Notes: a model not told the origin generated them from the letters alone. 64,000 nucleotides of DNA from Acaryochloris sp. CCMEE 5410 (GCF_000238775.2 NZ_AFEJ02000001.1:806001-870000), one strand, 5' to 3'; positions 32,116 to 41,852 are shown, counted from the first letter of the stretch. A program made the numbers and translations.

Positions 32116-33246
32116 ATGAATATCATTGTTTTCAATAGTTTATTATTGCCTCCATCTCAAACTTTTATCCGAGATCCAGCAGAAAAACTAGAGCGGTTTA
32201 CAGCCTACTACGTAGGATCCCGCAGAGTTGAAGGGCTCGAACTACCCCTCGAAAGAACATTAGTGGTTAATCAAGGTAATCTTCTCGGCAAAGTTGAAGA
32301 ACAAGTCTTTAAACTCACTGGTTTTGCCCCTCAGCTTTATCAGCAAATCAAGGCGTTGAATCCAGCACTCATCCATGCACAATTTGGCTTAAGTGGTGTA
32401 CTGATGCTGCCTTGGGTCAAAGATCTTGAGATTCCTCTGATTGTTCACTACAGAGGAGCAGATGCCACCATATCTGAAGCAGATTCGAAATACACTTCAC
32501 TGAATCATTGGCTCTATTTTCAGAAAAAAGAGACGCTTAAGCATAAAGCACAACTCTTCCTCACGGTTTCTCAGTTTATACGCCAGAAACTCATCGCCCA
32601 GGGATTTCCTGAAGACAAGATTCTCAATCATTATCATGGTGTCGATATTCAGAAGTTTTGGGCAGATCCTAAAATTGCTCGTGAACCTATTGTCTTATTC
32701 GTCGGGCGTCTTACCGAAAAGAAAGGGTGTAAGTATCTGCTGGAGGCCATGACTGTGGTCCAGAGAGAGTGCCCTGATGTTGAGCTAGTCATCATTGGAG
32801 ATGGTCCCCTCAGATCTGAGCTAGAAACCATTGCTCTAAGAAGTCTTAAAAAATATCAATTCCTAGGGGTTCAGCCACCAGAAAAAGTTAAATCCTGGAT
32901 GAATCGAGCGCATTTATTAGCAGCACCTAGCGTGACGTCGTCACAAGGCGATGCAGAAGGGTTGCCGAATGTTGTCCTGGAAGCACAAGCCATGTCACTA
33001 CCAGTTGTGAGTACAGTGCATGCTGGCATCCCAGAAGCAGTGATTGATAGTGAGACTGGCTATTTATCCCCCGAGGCAGATTCACAAGGTTTAGCTGCTT
33101 CGATGGTGCGTCTCTTTCAAGATCACACCCTTTGGCAAACCATGAGTTATAAAGGGCGAGAACATGTTGAAACCCAATTTGATCGAGCAAAACAAACTAA
33201 GGTGTTAGAAGGAATCTATGAATCTGTGCTGAGTGGTAGAATCTAG
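32116..33246 (+). CDS. Glycosyltransferase family 4 (third of four)
   Basis: A 376-residue GT-B enzyme. The acceptor half contains HAQFGLSGVLMLPWVK and VHYRGADAT, the donor half LFVGRLTEKKGCKYLLEAM and the motif DAEGLPNVVLEAQAM (E-x7-E) with AGIPEAV. This pattern resembles colanic acid/WcaL- and exopolysaccharide-type transferases. Start ATG at 32116. It continues the glycan operon. Confidence 0.88.
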   Translation: MNIIVFNSLLLPPSQTFIRDPAEKLERFTAYYVGSRRVEGLELPLERTLVVNQGNLLGKVEEQVFKLTGFAPQLYQQIKALNPALIHAQFGLSGVLMLPWVKDLEIPLIVHYRGADATISEADSKYTSLNHWLYFQKKETLKHKAQLFLTVSQFIRQKLIAQGFPEDKILNHYHGVDIQKFWADPKIAREPIVLFVGRLTEKKGCKYLLEAMTVVQRECPDVELVIIGDGPLRSELETIALRSLKKYQFLGVQPPEKVKSWMNRAHLLAAPSVTSSQGDAEGLPNVVLEAQAMSLPVVSTVHAGIPEAVIDSETGYLSPEADSQGLAASMVRLFQDHTLWQTMSYKGREHVETQFDRAKQTKVLEGIYESVLSGRI

Positions 33247-33423
33247 GGCTTTTATGCCATTTCTGAAACTCTCTATTATTCATCTAGGTCAAGGAATAGG
33301 TCGTCATAATGGAGGTAGATTTGCCCTAATTCAGTCACCAAATTGGGGTGAGACCATAATGTTTGGCTCTAGATATCTATCGGCTTGCGATTAATTTTCC
33401 TGGATTTTGAGATAGGCCACTGT

Positions 33424-34587
33424 ATGCGTATTCTTAGTGTTCATAACTATTACAAAATTCGAGGAGGTGAAGACGAGTCTTGTAAATCTGAGAAATCCCT
33501 ATTGAGGGAGATGGGACATCTCGTCGATGAATATGAAAAAGACAACATATCGATTCCGTCCTATCGAAGCTGGCAACTCGCCGCCCAAACGATTTGGTCG
33601 CAAGAGTCCTACCAAGCAGTGAGACAGAAATTACAACACCAGTCTTATGATGTTGTTCATGTCCAAAACTCTTTTCCTTTAATTTCACCTTCTGTCTATT
33701 ACGCTGCTCAAGCAGAAGGTGTCCCAGTTATCCAAACAATCCGAAATTATCGATTGTTATGTCCCAATGCTCTATTTTTCCGGCAAGGGAAGGTCTGTGA
33801 GGACTGTTTGAATAAGGCAATTCCATGGCCTGGAATCATCCACAGCTGCTATCGCAATAATCGTTTAGCAAGTGGCATTACCGCCAGCATGATCAGCATT
33901 CATCGTTTGCTAAAAACCTGGGACCGAAAGGTAGATAAGTATATTGCCCTGACTCACTTTGCTAGGAATAAACTCATCCAAGGGGGGTTACCGGCAAATA
34001 AGATTATTGTAAAACCCAATTTTGTTAACCCAGATCCGGGTGTTGGTCACGGCAAAGGCCAATTTGCGTTGTATGTGGGGCGATTATCGGTTGAGAAAGG
34101 TTTAGATACCCTGTTATCGGCTTGGGATAAGTTGCAATCTCCTTTTCCGCTTCGCATAGTTGGCGATGGACCTTTATCCGAATTAGTTCTTGACAAGATA
34201 AAAGAGTCTCCCCATATTTCTTGGTTAGGCCGTAAATCAATCGATGAAGTGCATCAACTAATGGGGGAAGCCTCCTTTTTGATTTTTCCTTCGAAATGGT
34301 ATGAGACCTTTGGCAGAGTGGCAATAGAAGCATTTGCGAAAGGAACACCAGTAATTGCTTCCCAGATCGGTGCGATTGCTGAATTGATAGAACATAAGAG
34401 AACAGGCTTACAGTTTCAACCAGGTGATTCCCTGGATTTAGCAGAGCAAGTTGAATGGGCTCTGTCTCATCCTGATGAATTACAACAGATGCGCTTAGAA
34501 GTCCGCCAAGAATTTGAAGCTAAATACACCGCAAGGGCTAATTATCAACAACTCATAGAAATTTATCGAATGGCTGCAAATAATTGA
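33424..34587 (+). CDS. Glycosyltransferase family 4 (fourth of four)
   Basis: A GT-B enzyme of 387 residues from ATG 33424 (MRILSVHNYYKIRGGEDES, a common GT4 start); the frame is open 13 codons further up to TTG 33385 but that extension is unlikely. A four-Cys stretch (LLCPNALFFRQGKVCEDC and HSCYRNN) in the acceptor domain may bind zinc, as in related transferases. The donor motif YETFGRVAIEAFAKG has the E-x7-E spacing. It precedes the polymerase-like gene by about 30 bases. Confidence 0.87.
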   Translation: MRILSVHNYYKIRGGEDESCKSEKSLLREMGHLVDEYEKDNISIPSYRSWQLAAQTIWSQESYQAVRQKLQHQSYDVVHVQNSFPLISPSVYYAAQAEGVPVIQTIRNYRLLCPNALFFRQGKVCEDCLNKAIPWPGIIHSCYRNNRLASGITASMISIHRLLKTWDRKVDKYIALTHFARNKLIQGGLPANKIIVKPNFVNPDPGVGHGKGQFALYVGRLSVEKGLDTLLSAWDKLQSPFPLRIVGDGPLSELVLDKIKESPHISWLGRKSIDEVHQLMGEASFLIFPSKWYETFGRVAIEAFAKGTPVIASQIGAIAELIEHKRTGLQFQPGDSLDLAEQVEWALSHPDELQQMRLEVRQEFEAKYTARANYQQLIEIYRMAANN

Positions 34588-34618
34588 GATTTTTTAGATT
34601 TTATTTTATTAAAAAACA

Positions 34619-35995
34619 ATGAGAGCTAATCAATTTACGAGTGCTAAGCGCCGAAATTATTATAGGACGTCTACACTGATTCTCGTGGCTTTTGCTACAG
34701 CATTTCTACCGCGTATTATTACCAGTGTGGGCGTCCCCAAACCACTCAATTTTCTTCATTTTATCGCTGTTCCTTTTGCTTGTATTCTGGCCATTTCACA
34801 AAGTAAGTCCAAGGATCCTAAACAGATCAATATTTCGTGGTTGGTGATTGGGGGGCTACTTGTATATCTAACCATCATGACCGCTAGCGCTCTGATTAAC
34901 CAGGCTGGAATCATTAATTTAGTAGTTGATTACCTACTAAAAGTGGAACCCTTTCTTTTACTTTTAGCGATAACCAGTATTCCTCTCTCTATTCAGAGTT
35001 ATGAATTTATTCGAAAATGGCTGATCCGTTTTTGCTTCACTCATATTTTTCTGATATACAGCCAGTATTTTTTATTCATCGTGCTTGGACGCCATCCTAA
35101 AGCCGGCAATCCAGATTATGTGCAAGGAATATTTTATGAATCTGGTTCAGGACATGTTGTTGGCGCTTCAGTTGGATTAACCTTTGGGTTATATTATTTT
35201 TTCTTTGCCAAGGCAGCTCCGACTTGGATGAGGATATCCGTGCTGTTTGCAACTTTTTGGGGGATGCTCCTTGCAGATGCTAAACAGGTATTATTTACCT
35301 TTATCATCGCGGGTGGAATTTTATTTCTTTCGAAGACGAAAGATATTATTGAAACCCTCAAGTATTTGATCCCTGGCCTTATCTTGGGTGTTGTTTTCTT
35401 ATGGTGTGTTCAAAATGTCCCTGCTTTTGGTGCATTTAATACTTGGATGAGACCTGAAATATATGGTTCTGACGGTGAAGCCACGTTACTAAAAATGGCT
35501 TCCTTGCGAATCATCCCTACGTTTTATGAGTCTCCATTGAATATGTTCTTGGGGCTTGGTCCAGGCCATACGGTTGGTAGACTTGGGGGATGGATGTTGC
35601 GCGAGTATGAAGATTTACTAGCTCCACTCGGTTCTAGTATTCATCCGGCGAGTGGTGCCGTGTGGGGGGCTGTTGGAGAAAGCTGGCTGGGAGATCAATC
35701 CAGTATGTTTTCACCCTTGTTTGGTTGGGCAGGAATCTGGGGAGATACAGGACTATTTGGCCTATTATCCTATTTATTCTTGTATATGTTGGTCTTCTTT
35801 TACTTATGTCGCGATGATTTCTCCAAGTTTTGCTGGCTAACGGTTTTTGCCCATGGCTTGATTTTCTCTCAAATGGAAGAACCAGGTTTTATGCTCTTCA
35901 TCATCATGATCATCGGTCTACAGTGGCAGCATAAACGGATTAGTGAACTTCATCTAAAGGATCTTCAATATTCTACTTATTCTCAAAACTATTAG
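34619..35995 (+). CDS. O-antigen ligase / polysaccharide polymerase-like membrane protein
   Basis: A 458-residue integral membrane protein with about ten hydrophobic segments and a large loop (roughly 270-360, between GAFNTWMRPEIYGSDGE and SSMFSPLFGWAG) containing conserved-looking Gly, His and Arg, in the manner of Wzy/WaaL proteins. Such proteins polymerise lipid-linked repeat units or ligate glycan in the periplasm. It closes the run of four glycosyltransferases, which supports a Wzy role, but sequences in this group diverge strongly and the call rests on topology and context. No Wzx flippase or Wzc/Wza homologue is in view. Confidence 0.7.
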   Translation: MRANQFTSAKRRNYYRTSTLILVAFATAFLPRIITSVGVPKPLNFLHFIAVPFACILAISQSKSKDPKQINISWLVIGGLLVYLTIMTASALINQAGIINLVVDYLLKVEPFLLLLAITSIPLSIQSYEFIRKWLIRFCFTHIFLIYSQYFLFIVLGRHPKAGNPDYVQGIFYESGSGHVVGASVGLTFGLYYFFFAKAAPTWMRISVLFATFWGMLLADAKQVLFTFIIAGGILFLSKTKDIIETLKYLIPGLILGVVFLWCVQNVPAFGAFNTWMRPEIYGSDGEATLLKMASLRIIPTFYESPLNMFLGLGPGHTVGRLGGWMLREYEDLLAPLGSSIHPASGAVWGAVGESWLGDQSSMFSPLFGWAGIWGDTGLFGLLSYLFLYMLVFFYLCRDDFSKFCWLTVFAHGLIFSQMEEPGFMLFIIMIIGLQWQHKRISELHLKDLQYSTYSQNY

Positions 35996-36086
35996 ATTCT
36001 GAATCAATTCCTTTCTTGACTTCCTTACGTTTGGGTTCCGTTTTGTAATGGTGAACCATTGCTTAAAACGTGGTAAGGTGCATCCT

Positions 36087-37940
36087 TCAAGCTAGGGATT
36101 GTCGATATTCTGCTAACAGTTTTGGTAAATACTCATAACCATCAACTCCAATAACCATGAGCAGTTTCTTCTGAAGCTGATTCAGGTATTCTTGAAAGGT
36201 TTTGGGACCAATTTGCCCATACAGAATACTCAGTAAGCCAGCGGGTTGGCGCCAAGTTAATGATTCAATTTGGAACATCAGATACATGGCTAGGCTGCCG
36301 GTGTAGATAGCCTTTTCAATATTCCCGAGTTCGCGGTACGCCTCTGCTAAATAGCAATAATTGAGGCTAACCAGCCATTGATCGCCAATGACTTCAGCGA
36401 TACGGGTTCCTTGCTCAAGGATTGGAATGGCCGCTTGATATTTACTCATGATTACGAGGACAGTACCCAAGCTATTCGTACACAGCGCCTGGCTGGGTCG
36501 ATCCCCTAGCTGTTCAGAAAGTTGTAAGCCTTGCTCCAGATAAGGGAGGACTTGTTCATATCGCTGGGAATCTAGGGGGTCTACGGCCTGAATCTGTAGA
36601 ACTTCACTGTAACCAAAGTTGGCAAGAGCATTCGCTTCCCCCAATCGATCTCCACTTTGACGGGCAAGAATTAAGGCTCTCTGGCTGGAGGCAATCGCTT
36701 CAGAAAATTCCTGTTGCGTGAGATAGGTTCGACTCAAGTGGTTATAACTGGCAACTTCACAACGACGATCTTGGGCAATACGGGCAATCTCTAGAGCCTG
36801 CTCATGGAATTTGAGGGCTAGGTCATCGTGGCCAAGGGCTTGTTGTGTATACCCCAAAAGAATGAGAATACGAGCTTTTATGCCAGTGTTAGGGGTTTGT
36901 TTCAAGGGACTATCAAGATAGTCTAGGAGGGTTTGTAGTGATTCACCGGATAGGGCTGTAAATAATCCACCGTATAGGGGGAAGTAGGATTGCTGAGCAA
37001 ATTGGACTAGCCCTTGCAATGCCATTTGAAAACAGGCTTCAGTCAGAATGGATTGTCCTAATTGCTGAAATCGTTGTGAAAGTTGTCCCCAGACGATGGT
37101 GAAGGTTAAGTAGGTCGCGATGGAAAGACGTTTTCCTGCTTTGGCGTCATAGGGTTGCTGATCAAACCAACGGACAAGGTTTGTTTGCAGTTTCTGCAGA
37201 ACTAGCGATAATTCTAGCCAATCGCTAATTTGAACTGGTTGTTCGATTCCTGCTTCTGTAATTGCCTGATGCTGGGCCAAATCCATAAAGACTTGCTGGA
37301 GGGATTGACTATTGACAGCCTTGGCCCAATGACTCCAGGGTCCTTGTCGTTCAGTCCCATTGCCAAACCCAAGAGTGCTTTGACTCTGGTTATAGATCCA
37401 GTTCACGACTTGGGACTCAATTTGTTGCCATGAGTTCAGCCCTTGTTGAAGCCCCCTCGCAATCTCTAACAGAGCGGTTGATACAGAAGGTTCTAGATCG
37501 TTAGGGGAATGGCTCACTTTCTCAAGTAATTTTTGTAGCTGACGCAGTTGTTCTACAGTCAAGATTTCTTTTTGGTTAGGATCAAACACCTTGAGTAGGG
37601 GCTGTAACCTCTGTTCAGCAGGAGCTGTGGTCAAAGCCTGCACCAGGCTAGTCAATACAGTATTACCCTGGTTTTGCTTTTGCCATCGTTCCCATTCACC
37701 TTGGATGGTCTTGAGGGCTCTTTGCTTACGGATGGCTTTGGCTTGCTTAAGTTCATCGTCATCGTCTAGCAATACTTGGATTGCATCTATGCGTGTTTGT
37801 AAGCATCTTTCAAAGAGTTCTCCAGTCCCGGAGGCAATCTCAGCTTCTAAGGTATGGTAAATCTGCTCTTTGGAGCGAATATTGCCTTTCAACGTATCTG
37901 CAACAATCTGATCCAGGAGTTCAAGGTAGTGATCGCGCAT
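36087..37940 (-). CDS. Tetratricopeptide repeat protein
   Basis: A 617-residue soluble helical protein. TPR units are clear from about 335 to 575: for example ALGHDDLALKFHEQALEIARI, LTQQEFSEAIASSQRALILAR, EANALANFGYSEVLQ, ALCTNSLGTVLVIMSKYQAAI, LNYCYLAEAYRELGNIEKAI. The N-terminal half is Gln/Leu-rich and lacks a known domain. The last repeats end with SLAMYLMFQIESLTWRQPAGLLSILYGQIG, a C-terminal form repeated in cyanobacterial TPR proteins. It should act as a protein-interaction scaffold; partner unknown. Start ATG at 37940 lies about 130 bases from divergent rnz. Confidence 0.85.
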   Translation of the reverse strand: MRDHYLELLDQIVADTLKGNIRSKEQIYHTLEAEIASGTGELFERCLQTRIDAIQVLLDDDDELKQAKAIRKQRALKTIQGEWERWQKQNQGNTVLTSLVQALTTAPAEQRLQPLLKVFDPNQKEILTVEQLRQLQKLLEKVSHSPNDLEPSVSTALLEIARGLQQGLNSWQQIESQVVNWIYNQSQSTLGFGNGTERQGPWSHWAKAVNSQSLQQVFMDLAQHQAITEAGIEQPVQISDWLELSLVLQKLQTNLVRWFDQQPYDAKAGKRLSIATYLTFTIVWGQLSQRFQQLGQSILTEACFQMALQGLVQFAQQSYFPLYGGLFTALSGESLQTLLDYLDSPLKQTPNTGIKARILILLGYTQQALGHDDLALKFHEQALEIARIAQDRRCEVASYNHLSRTYLTQQEFSEAIASSQRALILARQSGDRLGEANALANFGYSEVLQIQAVDPLDSQRYEQVLPYLEQGLQLSEQLGDRPSQALCTNSLGTVLVIMSKYQAAIPILEQGTRIAEVIGDQWLVSLNYCYLAEAYRELGNIEKAIYTGSLAMYLMFQIESLTWRQPAGLLSILYGQIGPKTFQEYLNQLQKKLLMVIGVDGYEYLPKLLAEYRQSLA

Positions 37941-38073
37941 AGGTTCATGAGTGTGAATTGGTTTCAGCCTAGCAAATACTATTGGCGAGACAATAGTGGC
38001 TCGGTTGCCGGGGTGTCACAATAATCGGGGAAAATAGACTAAACGGTAAATCAGGTATAAGGATAGTCGGGTT

Positions 38074-39018
38074 TTGCAAATTACCTTTTTAGGTACAAGT
38101 TCAGGAGTGCCTACAAGATCGCGCAATGTCTCTAGTGTTGCCCTTCGGTTGTCTCAAAGGGCCGAGATATGGTTGTTTGATTGTGGGGAGGGAACTCAAC
38201 ATCAACTGTTGAGGAGTGAGTTGAAGAGCAGCCAACTTAGACGCATATTTATCACCCATATGCATGGGGACCATATTTTTGGCTTGATGGGGTTGTTAGC
38301 TAGCTGTGGTCTAGCCGGAAATACTGAACGGATTGATATCTACGGCCCTTCAGGTTTAGAGGAATATTTGCAAGCGTGTCGACGCTATTCTCAAACGCAT
38401 TTCTCCTACCCGATACAAGTTCATACGGTTCAACCGGGAGAAGTGTTTTCGGATCAAGATTACTCAGTTGCCTGTGCTCCTCTGAAACACAGGGTTCCAG
38501 CTTTTGGCTATCGGATACAAGAATGCGATCGCCCTGGCCGTTTCGATACCGATAAAGCCATCAGTATGGGAATACCAGCAGGCCCTCTCTATGGACGCTT
38601 AAAACGGGGAGAACGCATTACTTTGTCCGATGGACGTACTTTTTTAGGCCAAGATTTTTGTGGCCCTAAAGAAATTGGACGAAAAATTTCCTATTGTACT
38701 GACACAATTTATTGTCCAGAGGCAGTTGAGTTGTCTAGGGATGCCGATGTAGTCATTCATGAATCCACCTTTTCCCATCAAGAAGCTGAATTAGCTTATC
38801 AACGCTTGCATTCGACCTCTACTATGGCTGCGCAAGTGGCCCAGGCCGCTGGAGCGAAAAAACTCTTCCTCACTCACTTTAGTCCTCGATATGCCCCAAA
38901 CAGTGCAACTGGTTTGCAAGAGCTTTTAACAGAAGCAAGTGCTATCTTCCCCCATACCGAATTGGCCTATGATTTTCTAAATTATCAAGTTCCTCGTCGT
39001 ACTCTTACAACAGCGTAA
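38074..39018 (+). CDS. rnz: Ribonuclease Z
   Basis: A 314-residue short-form tRNase Z, the metallo-beta-lactamase endonuclease that removes the 3' trailer of pre-tRNAs. The zinc motif HMHGDH is at 62-67, with LFDCGEGTQHQL, the exosite region (GPLYGRLKRGERITLSDGRTF), and the downstream Asp/His ligands in YCTDTIYCPE and LTHFSPRY. The start is TTG at 38074, preceded by AAGGAT; the family normally begins MQITFLGTSSG exactly as here. It is transcribed divergently from the TPR gene. Confidence 0.95.
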   Translation: MQITFLGTSSGVPTRSRNVSSVALRLSQRAEIWLFDCGEGTQHQLLRSELKSSQLRRIFITHMHGDHIFGLMGLLASCGLAGNTERIDIYGPSGLEEYLQACRRYSQTHFSYPIQVHTVQPGEVFSDQDYSVACAPLKHRVPAFGYRIQECDRPGRFDTDKAISMGIPAGPLYGRLKRGERITLSDGRTFLGQDFCGPKEIGRKISYCTDTIYCPEAVELSRDADVVIHESTFSHQEAELAYQRLHSTSTMAAQVAQAAGAKKLFLTHFSPRYAPNSATGLQELLTEASAIFPHTELAYDFLNYQVPRRTLTTA

Positions 39019-39196
39019 AAGGCTTTCGACAGCTGTTTTATCGGAGAAAAAAATAGATAAACGCGACTAGTTGCACATGAGTTTTGGAGAAGAAAGTACA
39101 TCTATTTCCCAATTTCTTCACACTTTAAATTTATCCTCAGTATCTGAAAGAGTTCTAAAGAAGCTCTGTTTTATCACTTTGGTGGAGGTATTTGAA

Positions 39197-39490
39197 GTGA
39201 AACTTAAACTCATCCCAGCATTACTAACTTTAGGACTAGCCACATTCCTTGGCGCTTGCGAAACAGTTAGCGAAAATGCTCCAACTCAGCCTGGGAGCGA
39301 AGCTGAAGTTCCTCAGGGTGGCGCAGAATTAGACGATACAGAAACTCCCAAGTATCCCCCAGCACCTGATGCAGTTCCTGACGATAGCCCAGACGAAGCA
39401 TCTGGAATTCCTGCTGTACCTGACGCTGAAGCCCCAGCAATTCCAGATGCGCCTGATGCAACAGATTCAACTGAACCTCAAGCCCCTTAG
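39197..39490 (+). CDS. Small acidic Pro-rich lipoprotein
   Basis: A 97-residue exported protein. The GTG at 39197 has GGAGGT seven bases upstream and yields a clear lipoprotein signal, KLKLIPALLTLGLATFLGAC, with lipobox LGAC; the longer frame from 39071 is rejected on this basis. The mature part is low-complexity, rich in Pro, Ala, Asp and Glu (VPDAEAPAIPDAPDATDSTEP), with no fold signature. The next gene encodes another exported protein with similar composition, so the two may work together at the cell envelope. Function unknown. Confidence 0.75.
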   Translation: MKLKLIPALLTLGLATFLGACETVSENAPTQPGSEAEVPQGGAELDDTETPKYPPAPDAVPDDSPDEASGIPAVPDAEAPAIPDAPDATDSTEPQAP

Positions 39491-39511
39491 GTTTAGAAGC
39501 AAGATTTTTCC

Positions 39512-39545
39512 ATTCAACTGTTTCTGTACAAAGAAACAGTTGAAT
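39512..39545 (+). terminator. Hairpin after lipoprotein gene
   Basis: ATTCAACTGTTTCT and AGAAACAGTTGAAT form a perfect 14-bp stem with a 6-base loop, 22 bases past the stop, followed by CCTTTATT. The remaining gap to the next gene shows nothing else. Confidence 0.7.
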
Positions 39546-39771
39546 CCTTTATTAGGAATAGGATTGCTTAACTATTTTTCACAATCAGCAAATGCTTTTT
39601 GAGCCTTCCGACTGTTGTGTGCATTCAAATTTCCTGAACAGAGTAATTGTCAAGTCGACAATCATTGCAATAGATAGCTTTGTTTCAGGACATAAGCATT
39701 CAGACCACTAATGAGCTGAGTTTTACAGATCACTCCAGACCATTCGTTACCTATTTTGATTAGGAGTACCT

Positions 39772-41028
39772 ATGAATACTCAAAAGTATGTCTCAACTTT
39801 GAAAATCTTCCCTACGCTGCTCGGTCTAGCAAGCATGAGTGTTTTGACCAGCTTACCTAGCGTTGCCAGCCAATCTTCCTTTCTTTCATCTACCCAGTTA
39901 ATAGCTGAAGCAGAAGCGCCTAAAGAGCTATCTCCTGCTGCTTTGAAAATTCTATGCAAGAATTTTCCTCTCAACTCTCAATGCACTGGAGCCGCAACTG
40001 AAAGTACCGAAGATGCTTCAGCATCAAATAGCGCACCTGCAGATGCGACTGTATCAGAAGAAACCACTGATTCTCCCGCTATGAGCGATGCTCCAAGTGG
40101 TGAAGTTGATGCTGCTACTGAACCAACAGGTACGGCAGAGGGTGGTGCAGAACAGCCCACCGAAACACCTACTACCAGTGATGCCCCTGCTGAAGACACC
40201 GTGGAAGCGACTGATGAGACAGACACTGCTGCAGAAGGTGGTGCAGAGCAACCTGCGGGTGATCCATCTGCTAGTGATGCTCCTACCGACGACGCCATGA
40301 AGGCCACTGATGAGACGGACGCTGCTGCAGAAGGTGGTGCAGAGCAACCCGCTGATGATCCATCTGCCAGTGATGCTCCTGCCGATGCCACTACTCCAGC
40401 AATGTCAACTCCCACCGTTACGCCTCCTACAGTTACCCCTCCAACCGTAACTCCCCCCGTTTCAGGTCCTGAAGGCGGTGAAGGGGGAGCTGCGCAACCT
40501 GCAGATGATACGGGTGCCACTCCTGCAGCCCCTACAGAGGAAGCGAGCCCTGAAGGAGCAATGCCTTCTGAAACCGAACCCTCCAGCAGTACTCCTGAAA
40601 CTACACCCAGCGCTGATGCTTTGAAGCCAGAAGCAGAATCTGCTTCTGGAGAACAATCCTCCATCTCTGAGAGTGAGCTCAAGCAATTTGCAACCGCTAT
40701 ACCTCAGTTAAGTTCCCTTGAGAAAACAACTAAAGGTGAAATTTCTCAAGTGATCGGACAGTCAGGACTTAGCCAAGATAAGTTCAATGCTCTATACAAT
40801 GGACAGCAAGCCAGCAGCCCAACCGTAGACGCAACTGACGCAGAGAAGCAATCTTTTGAGCAAGCGATGACCAAAATTCAGGCCATTGAAAAAAAAGGAC
40901 AAGCTGAGCAAGAGAAGGTAATTCGCTCTCAGGGACTAGAGCCTCAGAGATTTAGTCAAATCCTAGCGGCTGTTCGCCAAGACCAATCCTTGCGAACTAA
41001 AGTTCAGCAGATGTTGCAAACAAACTAG
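39772..41028 (+). CDS. Exported acidic repeat protein with DUF4168-like C-terminus
   Basis: A 418-residue protein with a signal peptide (about 1-33, ending SVAS). Residues about 60-300 are low complexity, rich in Ala, Glu, Thr, Pro and Asp, and include diverged repeats of about 30-32 residues built on AEGGAEQP-(D/G)DPSASDAP. The C-terminal ~115 residues (from SESELKQFATAIPQLSSLEK to EPQRFSQILAAVRQDQSLRTKVQ) are helical and resemble DUF4168, a small domain of unknown function in exported cyanobacterial proteins. AGGAG occurs ahead of ATG 39772. A strong terminator follows. A structural or binding role in the periplasm or outer surface is inferred only from composition. Confidence 0.78.
   Translation: MNTQKYVSTLKIFPTLLGLASMSVLTSLPSVASQSSFLSSTQLIAEAEAPKELSPAALKILCKNFPLNSQCTGAATESTEDASASNSAPADATVSEETTDSPAMSDAPSGEVDAATEPTGTAEGGAEQPTETPTTSDAPAEDTVEATDETDTAAEGGAEQPAGDPSASDAPTDDAMKATDETDAAAEGGAEQPADDPSASDAPADATTPAMSTPTVTPPTVTPPTVTPPVSGPEGGEGGAAQPADDTGATPAAPTEEASPEGAMPSETEPSSSTPETTPSADALKPEAESASGEQSSISESELKQFATAIPQLSSLEKTTKGEISQVIGQSGLSQDKFNALYNGQQASSPTVDATDAEKQSFEQAMTKIQAIEKKGQAEQEKVIRSQGLEPQRFSQILAAVRQDQSLRTKVQQMLQTN
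40120..40390 (+). repeat. Internal diverged direct repeats (about 96-bp unit)
   Basis: The segment coding for AEGGAEQP...SDAP repeats nearly three times, the second and third units (starting about 40212 and 40308) being close at the base level, which suggests recent duplication by recombination or slippage. Confidence 0.65.
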
Positions 41029-41066
41029 AGCGGTTCACCCATTTAGTGAATCTGCTTTTTTGATAA

Positions 41067-41105
41067 GAAAACATTACGGCACACCCAGTTTGCCGTAATG
41101 TTTTC
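41067..41105 (+). terminator. Intrinsic terminator after repeat-protein gene
   Basis: GAAAACATTACGGCA and TGCCGTAATGTTTTC form a perfect 15-bp stem with a 9-base loop ending in a T run, about 40 bases after the stop. Confidence 0.88.
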
Positions 41106-41174
41106 TGTATGGGACATCTGATGAGTAGCTAGATCTTCCCCATTTGGTATTGAGACAAAGAGAGAAAAATCAGA

Positions 41175-41852
41175 ATGAAGCTTCTACTAGTAGAAGATGA
41201 CGAGCGAATTGCAGAAGCATTGGCAGAAGATCTGACGGATCAGCATTATGCAGTAGATATTGCCCATGACGGGGAAATGGGCTGGGAACTACTAGAGGCA
41301 TTTACCTATGACTTGGTTTTGCTCGATGTGATGTTGCCTAAAATGGATGGTTTGGCCTTTTGTCGACAGATGAGAGCACAAGGTTTGGATATTCCTGTAT
41401 TGATGCTGACGGCTCGAGATACCACGGCCAATAAAGTCGATGGTCTAGACGCAGGTGCCGATGATTATGTCGTCAAACCTTGTGAGTTAGAGGAAATATC
41501 TGCTAGGATTCGAGCCCTTTTGCGTCGGGGTCCCATGACCTCGCCACCTATCCTGGAATGGGAGGATCTAAAGTTAAATCCCAATACCTGTGAGGTCTTT
41601 TTTCAAGAAGAGATAATTGCTTTGACACCCAAAGAATATAGTCTATTGGAGCTTTTTTTAAGAAACAAGCGTCGAGTATTCAGTCGAGCCCAAATCCTGG
41701 AACATCTTTGGGCTTATGAAGTTTTACCAGAAGAAGATACGGTGAAAGCCCATATCAAAGGGTTACGGCATAAATTGAAAGGGGCAGGAGCCCCCAATGA
41801 TTTAATTCAAACGGTCTATGGTTTTGGCTATCGTCTTAAACAGGTTTCGTAA
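41175..41852 (+). CDS. OmpR-family response regulator
   Basis: A 225-residue two-component regulator: receiver domain 1-115 with acidic pocket EDD (7-9), phosphoacceptor Asp51 (LLDVMLP) and Lys in DDYVVKP, then a winged-helix DNA-binding domain (about 125-222, LTPKEYSLLELFLRNKRRVFSRAQILEHLW). It resembles cyanobacterial RppA/NrsR-type regulators. It overlaps the histidine kinase gene by 35 bases, which marks a co-translated pair. Signal and targets are unknown. An AGAGAGAAA stretch precedes the ATG. Confidence 0.93.
   Translation: MKLLLVEDDERIAEALAEDLTDQHYAVDIAHDGEMGWELLEAFTYDLVLLDVMLPKMDGLAFCRQMRAQGLDIPVLMLTARDTTANKVDGLDAGADDYVVKPCELEEISARIRALLRRGPMTSPPILEWEDLKLNPNTCEVFFQEEIIALTPKEYSLLELFLRNKRRVFSRAQILEHLWAYEVLPEEDTVKAHIKGLRHKLKGAGAPNDLIQTVYGFGYRLKQVS

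Noticed and set aside
39978-40682. 234-codon minus-strand frame opposite the repeat protein
   Set aside because: It mirrors the Ala/Pro/Thr-rich gene; low-complexity coding regions keep antisense frames open. The plus-strand gene has signal peptide, ribosome site and terminator.
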